Positions 59,519 to 64,000 of a stretch of 64,000 nucleotides of DNA are shown one piece after another; the first letter of the stretch is position 1, and every line of letters begins with the position of its first letter. The stretch spans positions 1,178,001 to 1,242,000 of the forward strand of contig NZ_JAHZTD010000002.1 of NCBI RefSeq assembly GCF_019599275.1. Direction: 5' to 3'. The DNA is from Hymenobacter sp. HSC-4F20. GTDB taxonomy: Bacteria; Bacteroidota; Bacteroidia; Cytophagales; Hymenobacteraceae. A program made the position numbers and the translations under genes. The notes under the pieces are model-generated. The model was not told where the DNA came from. It saw nothing but the letters and a program-made list of their open reading frames with translations, and ran no database searches.

Positions 59519-59568
59519 CGGGCGGATAAAAATTTTCTCTGGCTACAGAGAAAATTTTTATCCGCCCG
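59519..59568 (-). terminator. Perfect 23-bp hairpin after the thioredoxin-like gene
   Basis: 59519-59541 and 59546-59568 are exact complements with loop GCTA. The stem has a GC-rich base and an AT-rich top (AAAAATTTTC). It ends the minus-strand gene that stops at 59616. Confidence 0.8.
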
Positions 59569-59615
59569 TTTGAGCCTACGCCCCGACCGGCCAGGTTCGG
59601 CCGATACTCTGTTTC

Positions 59616-60239
59616 TTATACTAAGCCACGCACAAGTGTTAGCAGCTCCTGTTGAGTATGCTGGGTTTTGTCCTTGGCATACCACCCGTGCAGCTTTTCG
59701 GCAAACTCTTCGTGGGTAGCGCCGGCTGCTTTCATTTCCAGAAACAGATCCTGCGCCAGGGCCGGGCGTGGGCCCCATTGCGCCGCCTCAGTAAGCGTAT
59801 CGGCGTACAGGATAATAAGCTTGGGGATGGATCGGCTGCCATTGGTGAGGTAGCGGTCCATCAGGTCCAGGTTTTCATCGCGCAGGAGGTAGTGCGTGGT
59901 AATGCGCCCCTGGCTGGCTTGCGCTATTTTTTCCAGCACCGGCACAATCTGAGCAGCATCTCCGCACCACCCCTCCGTTAGGATAACCCACGCATAGTTT
60001 TGCTCTAGCGCAGTAAGGGCCGTCTGCAACTCGGGCAACACCTCGGCTTTCTTGTCTAGGCGCTCCATGCGCTGAATGTTCAGCTGGGCATAGGCCGTAA
60101 GCGCTTCTGATTGGGTGGTACCGGTAGTCTTTCCCTCAGCCATAAGGCTGGTTATCAGTTGGCGATACGCCGAATAGGTATAAGCCTGCGCGAGGCGCTC
60201 GGAGCTTAACACCGGAGGGATGGAAGCAGCAGTGGTCAT
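59616..60239 (-). CDS. Thioredoxin-like protein with single-cysteine WCGD motif
   Basis: The protein has 207 residues from ATG 60239 (an earlier TTG gives no better N-terminus). A helical N-terminal part is followed by a thioredoxin fold: AWVILTEGWCGDAAQIVPVLEKIA has WCGD at 91-94, where the second catalytic Cys is replaced by Asp. RSIPKLIILYAD carries the cis-proline. This matches the Thioredoxin_9-like cytoplasmic family of Bacteroidota and Firmicutes. Without the second Cys it cannot act as a simple dithiol reductase. Monocistronic. Confidence 0.88.
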   Translation of the reverse strand: MTTAASIPPVLSSERLAQAYTYSAYRQLITSLMAEGKTTGTTQSEALTAYAQLNIQRMERLDKKAEVLPELQTALTALEQNYAWVILTEGWCGDAAQIVPVLEKIAQASQGRITTHYLLRDENLDLMDRYLTNGSRSIPKLIILYADTLTEAAQWGPRPALAQDLFLEMKAAGATHEEFAEKLHGWYAKDKTQHTQQELLTLVRGLV

Positions 60240-60275
60240 AGGATACAAAAGCCAGTACAGGGGAGATGGATAGCG

Positions 60276-60316
60276 AAAAACCCTTCCGGACGGCGAGTAC
60301 CGTCTCAGAAGGGTTT
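60276..60316 (-). terminator. Intrinsic terminator of the DinB-like gene
   Basis: AAACCCTTC (60278-60286) pairs with GAAGGGTTT (60308-60316) and ACGG with CCGT inside. On the minus strand the stem is followed by TTTTT (60276-60280). Confidence 0.75.
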
Positions 60317-60337
60317 AACAACTAGGGCAAGCTGAAG

Positions 60338-60841
60338 TTACAGGCTAGGCACATCGGCCGCGGCAGCCTTAGCCGACAGCTCGCGGCAGTACGTGATGAA
60401 GTCGGTGTTAATGGGCTCCAACCCGGCGGCGCGCAGCTCCTTGGCCACCTGGGCGCGGTGGTAGTTGCCATGCACCGGTACGTGGGTCAGGATGTCGGAA
60501 ACCTGGCTCGTGTAGCCTTCTCCAATAGAGTTGGTGTAGGTAATGAGGCGCTGCATCTCCGCGTCATCGGCGTTGATGCCGTACTGGTGAAAACGCTCCG
60601 ACGTTTGCTCGTGCCAGTGGTGCAGGGTAGCCAAATCGTGCTCCTGCCACACCTTCACGGGACTAGGCGTGTTGGTCATGCGACCCAGCCAAATAGCTTG
60701 CGCATTCAGCACGTGGCTGAACAGGCGCAGAGCGCCAGCCGGAATAGTAGCGCCCTGTGCCACCAGGCCGTCGAGGTGGCGGAGCAGGGTTTCGTTGGCC
60801 CACACGGTGTAGGCGCCTAACTTTTCAATGGTGTTGATCAT
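60338..60841 (-). CDS. DinB-family protein
   Basis: The protein has 167 residues from ATG 60841 (MINTIEKLGAYTVWANETLL). It is a four-helix bundle with the DinB metal-ligand histidines: the first in FSHVLNAQAIWLGRM, the other two in VPVHGNYHRAQVAKELR. Family members bind a divalent metal and include bacillithiol and other thiol transferases; most are of unknown function. It lies about 90 bases downstream of the Cys-rich lipoprotein gene. Confidence 0.9.
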   Translation of the reverse strand: MINTIEKLGAYTVWANETLLRHLDGLVAQGATIPAGALRLFSHVLNAQAIWLGRMTNTPSPVKVWQEHDLATLHHWHEQTSERFHQYGINADDAEMQRLITYTNSIGEGYTSQVSDILTHVPVHGNYHRAQVAKELRAAGLEPINTDFITYCRELSAKAAAADVPSL

Positions 60842-60930
60842 GGGTAAAAAAGAAGGGAAAGGGGTAGTGAAGTGATGAGGTAAAGAAGTCTGATGCCCTG
60901 TCATCTCACCACTTCATTACCTCCTTACTT

Positions 60931-61401
60931 TTAGCGCGGATCTTGCCAAACGAGCCGCTCCTCGGTTCGGTTTTTCGCGAAGTCAGGACAATTACCGTCG
61001 CCTTTTCCGGTTAGCCCTCCGTCGGGGTGACAGAGCAGCTTGCCATCAGCGGCGTAGAGGTTGGTGAACTGGTCGCAGCAGGGGCTGCTTTCGTAGTACA
61101 CCGTGGCTCCGTTGTACTGGTAGCTGTAAATGACGATGGGCGGGTTCTGCTTTTCGGCGTTGCTATGCTTTTGAATTCGATCTTCCAGCCACTTCGGACG
61201 CTTGGCGGCGTCAAACACGGCATCGGGGCGGGGGGTAGGCTCAATGGTGTTGGCGCTGGTAGGCGCGGGCGTCGACACGCTTCCGGCCAGCCCAGTTTGG
61301 GGCGCGTCGGTGGGGGTAGTAACGGCTACGTTGCGCTGGCAGGCCGCAGTATGAAGCAGAGCCATCACAGAAGCCACAACGAAGAAAGGAGAGAAGCGCA
61401 T
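60931..61401 (-). CDS. Cys-rich lipoprotein, DUF6970-like
   Basis: The protein has 156 residues from ATG 61401 (MRFSPFFVVASVMALLHTAAC, lipobox). A Thr/Pro-rich linker precedes a compact domain PKWLEDRIQKHSNAEKQNPPIVIYSYQYNGATVYYESSPCCDQFTNLYAADGKLLCHPDGGLTGKGDGNCPDF, with a CC-D pair and single Cys residues that probably form disulphides. This matches a family I know as DUF6970, from memory. The role is unknown; protease-inhibitor-like or structural roles are possible. It is monocistronic or joined to the DinB gene. Confidence 0.75.
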   Translation of the reverse strand: MRFSPFFVVASVMALLHTAACQRNVAVTTPTDAPQTGLAGSVSTPAPTSANTIEPTPRPDAVFDAAKRPKWLEDRIQKHSNAEKQNPPIVIYSYQYNGATVYYESSPCCDQFTNLYAADGKLLCHPDGGLTGKGDGNCPDFAKNRTEERLVWQDPR

Positions 61402-61511
61402 GAGCAAAGCAGGGTTGAAACGTTCCCCGCGCCCGAGGGCTAAAGGGGCGGCAAATATGCACACAAAGCTTGGTTACGCAGGTGGCCGCCAGTGGTTCTG
61501 CTACCTCTCCA

Positions 61512-61919
61512 TTACCAGCCAAGCAGAGCCCATACCCGCGGCCCGAATATCAGCAGCCCTACTACCAGAGCGGCTATGGCCATGACGAGTACAGCCCCGG
61601 CGGCCACATCCTTGGCACGGCCTGCCAAGGGGTGATACTCGGGCGAGACTAAATTCACTACGGCTTCAATGGCCGTATTCACCAGCTCGGCGCACCACAC
61701 CGCTCCCACGGCCAGGGCCACCGCTACCCATTCCCAGCGCTCCAACCCGAAATACAACCCTAGCCCAATTACTACTACCGTAGCCACGGCATGAAACCAC
61801 AGGTGCACCTCCGTGCGCAACGCGGCCCTCACACCCCGGAAGGCATAGCCAAAGCTAGCCGCCCGCTGGCGCATTAAGGCCGGAAACCGGCGCGGGGGGC
61901 GGGGCGTTGGCTCAGCCAC
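61512..61919 (-). CDS. DgkA-like diacylglycerol/undecaprenol kinase
   Basis: The protein has 135 residues with three membrane helices. The family signature is AELVNTAIEAVVNLVSPEYHPLAGRAKDVAAGAVLV, with the catalytic Glu and the Asp-Ala-Gly turn. In Gram-positives this group is undecaprenol kinase, in Proteobacteria diacylglycerol kinase; the substrate in Bacteroidota is unproven. Its start overlaps the GNAT gene's stop by eight bases, so the two are co-translated. Confidence 0.92.
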   Translation of the reverse strand: MAEPTPRPPRRFPALMRQRAASFGYAFRGVRAALRTEVHLWFHAVATVVVIGLGLYFGLERWEWVAVALAVGAVWCAELVNTAIEAVVNLVSPEYHPLAGRAKDVAAGAVLVMAIAALVVGLLIFGPRVWALLGW

Positions 61920-62508
61920 GGGCGTCGAACTGCTGGAATACCGTCTGGCGCAGGGTATCCCACTCGGACTTCAGGATGCTGAAATACACCGAGTCGCGGC
62001 GGAGGCCACCCTGGGTTTTCATGTGGCTGCGCAAGATGCCTTCCTCGGTGGCCCCCATGCGGCGCATGGCCTCGCGGCTCTGCCAGTTGCGGGCATCGGT
62101 TTTCAGTTCCACCCGCTCGCAGCCCAGCTCCCCGAAGGCATACTTCAACAGCAGGTGCTTGGCGGCGCGGTTGAGGCCCGTGCGCTGATAGGCGCGGCCC
62201 AGCCAGGTCCACCCAATTTCCAGGCGGCAGTCACCGAGGGCAATATTGCCGTAGCTGGTGCTACCCACTACGCGCCCCGTCTGCCGGTCCACAATGGCGA
62301 AAGGGTAGCGCCGCCCCGCCTCCCGGTCGCGGACGCTCTGGGTAAGCCAAGCCGCTAGTTCCACGCTGTTCTGGGGCATGGGGGTGGTCGTGAATTGCCA
62401 AATGGCCGGGTCGAAGGCTACCTCTTTCAGGTCGTCGAAGTCGGTGAGGTCGAGGGGGCGCAGGCGGACGCGGCTATTTTCCAGGGTAATACAGCGGGCG
62501 AAATCCAT
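61912..62508 (-). CDS. GNAT-family acetyltransferase (RimJ/L-like)
   Basis: The protein has 198 residues from ATG 62508 (MDFARCITLENSRVRLRPLD), the family's usual opening. Core motifs are FAIVDRQTGRVVGSTSYGNI, CRLEIGWTWLGRAYQRTGLNRAAKHLLLKYAF, ELKTDARNWQSREAMRRMGATEEGILR and RDSVYFSILKSEW. It acetylates an amine on a small molecule, antibiotic or protein. It is the first gene of a unit with the DgkA-like gene, and a TATCTTTG -7 box lies at 62536-62543. Confidence 0.92.
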   Translation of the reverse strand: MDFARCITLENSRVRLRPLDLTDFDDLKEVAFDPAIWQFTTTPMPQNSVELAAWLTQSVRDREAGRRYPFAIVDRQTGRVVGSTSYGNIALGDCRLEIGWTWLGRAYQRTGLNRAAKHLLLKYAFGELGCERVELKTDARNWQSREAMRRMGATEEGILRSHMKTQGGLRRDSVYFSILKSEWDTLRQTVFQQFDARG

Positions 62509-62535
62509 GAGCAGGCTGGAAGAGGGAAGACAGCT

Positions 62536-62543
62536 CAAAGATA
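62536..62543 (-). promoter_or_regulatory. -7 promoter box of the GNAT-dgkA unit
   Basis: The minus strand reads TATCTTTG (TAnnTTTG), 27 bases upstream of the ATG at 62508. It decides for this start over a longer frame to 62538. Confidence 0.6.
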
Positions 62544-62588
62544 AAGCACAGATTCCCGCTGATTTGCATGATTTCGCTGATTATGCCG

Positions 62589-63647
62589 CTAGTAGCCCAG
62601 GCCTTGCAGGAGCAGGGCATAGTCGGCAGCCGACAGGTGGCCGCCGCTGGCTTGGGGGTGGCCGTGGGCGAAATTGGCGGGCGGGGTAGCGCCTATCCGG
62701 TCAAAGGCTGCCCGCAGCAGATCCGGAATGTGCAGGTTGCCGGCAGCCCGCCCCGAAATAGCCACCATGCCATCGGGCAAGTAACCGAGGTTAGCGCACA
62801 ACACTACCCGGTCGGTGAGGCGGGAAATCCACTGCTGGGCAATAAGCGGATGGATCTGGCAGGGCGAGTTGATAGTGACAATGGCCACCGGAGCGGCCTC
62901 GGGGCCTTTGGGCGGAAACTTGGGGGGTAGCTTACGCGCGGCAGCTAGGGCAGCAGCTACTTCGGCCCGGTAACCAGCCAATACTTCATCTTGAGCCAAG
63001 CCGCGCGGGTTGTTATCGTGGAGGAGGTAGCGCAGGGGCAGGGCCAGATCGAACTCTCCGGCCCGGCGAGCGGCGTTGCACATGGCCACTGCCTCTTTGA
63101 GCCACTTGGCCGTGTATTGCTTTTTGACTGCCGCCAATGGAGGCCAGGCGGCTTGGTCGCCCAAATCCGAGAGAACCCCAATAGCTGCTACCCACTGCAA
63201 ATCCGTCACGTCAGCTTCGGCGGCCAGCAACTCATACGCTAGCCAAGCCGAGCAGGGTACCGGGTCCAGGCCGTAGCCCGTCAGCACGGTGCCACCAGCT
63301 GGGGGCTCGCCTTCCGGGATGTGGTGGTCAACGTAAAGAACCGGCACGCCGTGGGCTTCCAGGGTGCCGTGGGCGTGCACGCCCAAATCGGTAACTATCA
63401 GGGCATCGGGCTTACGGGCCAGCAGCCGCTCGTGGGCGCCGGGCGTCAGGAAAGCGTTTTCGCCTTTGCCGGAGGGTAGTACCTCCACCTGCCAGCTCGG
63501 GTTGACGCGGTTCAGGCCGCGCCCGAACAGCGCGCCGGCCGCCAACCCATCGGCATCGAAATGGCAGAACACGATAAGGCGACCACCTTCTGGCACCTGG
63601 TCCAGGAAAGCACGAAAAGGTGCGACAAACTGCGGATACGCGGGCAT
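62589..63647 (-). CDS. DHH-family phosphoesterase (RecJ-like)
   Basis: The protein has 352 residues. The DHH domain has FCHFDADGLAAGAL (DADG 31-34), IVTDLGV and the hallmark YVDHHIPEG (DHH 107-109), all metal ligands for Mn-dependent phosphoester hydrolysis. The DHHA1 domain ends with VAISGRAAG, FAHGHPQASGGHLSAA (the GGH substrate motif). It is shorter than RecJ and lacks its OB domain, so it could act on oligonucleotides or cyclic dinucleotides. It stands alone; two hairpins lie between it and fumC. Confidence 0.9.
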   Translation of the reverse strand: MPAYPQFVAPFRAFLDQVPEGGRLIVFCHFDADGLAAGALFGRGLNRVNPSWQVEVLPSGKGENAFLTPGAHERLLARKPDALIVTDLGVHAHGTLEAHGVPVLYVDHHIPEGEPPAGGTVLTGYGLDPVPCSAWLAYELLAAEADVTDLQWVAAIGVLSDLGDQAAWPPLAAVKKQYTAKWLKEAVAMCNAARRAGEFDLALPLRYLLHDNNPRGLAQDEVLAGYRAEVAAALAAARKLPPKFPPKGPEAAPVAIVTINSPCQIHPLIAQQWISRLTDRVVLCANLGYLPDGMVAISGRAAGNLHIPDLLRAAFDRIGATPPANFAHGHPQASGGHLSAADYALLLQGLGY

Positions 63648-63650
63648 GAA

Positions 63651-63684
63651 AACGGGCAGCCCGCATGGTAGCCGGCTGCCCGTT
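63651..63684. terminator. GC-rich hairpin between fumC and the DHH gene
   Basis: An 11-bp perfect stem (63651-63661 and 63674-63684) with a 12-base loop. It lies just upstream of the DHH gene's ATG and probably ends transcription from fumC; there is no clear T-run. Confidence 0.55.
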
Positions 63685-63736
63685 GTTCGTAAACTAAGCG
63701 GTGGAGGTTGTACGCTCCTAGACTATTAAGCCAGAC

Positions 63737-63768
63737 CTAGCTTCCCTCTTCAGAGAAGCTAGTTTTTT
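63737..63768. terminator. Hairpin with T-run downstream of fumC
   Basis: CTAGCTTC (63737-63744) pairs with GAAGCTAG (63755-63762), followed by six T on the plus strand. The T-run is on the strand opposite to fumC, so its direction does not match a known upstream gene; it may still act as fumC's 3' stem. Confidence 0.5.
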
Positions 63769-63779
63769 AGCCTCTGTTC

Positions 63780-64000
63780 TTACTTCTTGATTTCGCCTAC
63801 CATGTCCTCGGGCTTGAGCCACTCGTTGAACTGCTCCTCGGTGAGGTAGCCCAGTTGCAGAGCGGTTTCCTTGAGGGTTGAGCCGTTTTTGTGGGCCGTC
63901 TGGGCAATTTCGGCGGCTTTGTAGTAGCCGATGTGGGGATTCAGGGCCGTAACCAGCATCAACGACGAATCAACGTGCTTCTTGATGTTGGCTTCCAGGG
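63780..64000 (-). CDS. fumC: Fumarate hydratase class II, C-terminal part
   Basis: The frame enters from the right edge (reading from the boundary: [21 protein letters not shown]) and ends at 63780. The segment [52 protein letters not shown] is the conserved FumC C-terminus. The enzyme hydrates fumarate to malate in the TCA cycle. Most of the gene, including the active-site loop, lies outside the window. Confidence 0.93.
   Translation of the reverse strand, partial: LEANIKKHVDSSLMLVTALNPHIGYYKAAEIAQTAHKNGSTLKETALQLGYLTEEQFNEWLKPEDMVGEIKK

Overview
The window looks like a piece of a GC-rich Bacteroidota chromosome, most probably Hymenobacter or a close relative in the Hymenobacteraceae. The reasons are type IX secretion/gliding genes (a GldJ-type lipoprotein, a PorP/SprF protein, and a large exported protein with a C-terminal sorting domain), a BlaI-M56 pair with TonB-plug-like repeats, many short Bacteroidota-type lipoproteins, and promoter -7 boxes of the TAnnTTTG type (good examples at 15286, 17504, 20789, 30563, 31292, 37369, 51216, 59262 and 62536). 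I see no prophage, insertion sequence, CRISPR array, rRNA or tRNA. The genus is an inference.

Layout. 0-5.4 kb: a partial gene, a secreted TPM-domain protein, small unknown proteins, then the blaI-like repressor/M56 protease pair. 5.5-12.2 kb: three tandem paralogous M13 zinc-metallopeptidase lipoproteins. 13-19.4 kb: a YqjM-type flavin reductase divergent from a pirin, an Rrf2 regulator flanked by two matching operators, a short membrane-fusion-like protein, a stand-alone acyl carrier protein, a GNAT enzyme and an acyltransferase-3 membrane protein. 19.6-26.1 kb: Hsp20, a VF530-type protein, GH25 lysozyme, RlpA, the CbpA/CbpM chaperone pair and an OmpA protein with TSP3 repeats. 26.1-31.2 kb, mostly minus strand: a broken gene, a ZIP transporter, a methyltransferase, small lipoproteins and nadC. 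31.3-37.3 kb: gpmI, lipoproteins, yjbQ, a beta-helix lipoprotein and prfA.

37.6-42.7 kb is the threonine operon thrA-thrB-thrC. It is preceded by a 29-codon leader peptide rich in Thr codons and by mutually exclusive hairpins, which together look like a complete classical ribosome-mediated attenuator. 42.8-48.4 kb: a monohaem lipoprotein, a YwqK-like protein, an FAD-dependent oxidoreductase, exonuclease III, an AhpD-like protein and ComF. 48.6-60 kb: gldJ, porP/sprF, a large AsmA-family protein, a DUF4382 lipoprotein and a 1261-residue T9SS cargo protein. 60-64 kb: thioredoxin-like, DinB, a Cys-rich lipoprotein, DgkA-like, GNAT and DHH phosphoesterase genes, and the 3' end of fumC.

The most notable regulatory observations are the thr attenuator, the twin Rrf2 operators, and a series of very long perfectly paired hairpins, several of them between convergent genes. 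Start codons were often moved inward from the longest reading frame to agree with signal peptides, family N-termini or promoter positions. All family names rest on motif recognition by eye, not on searches.
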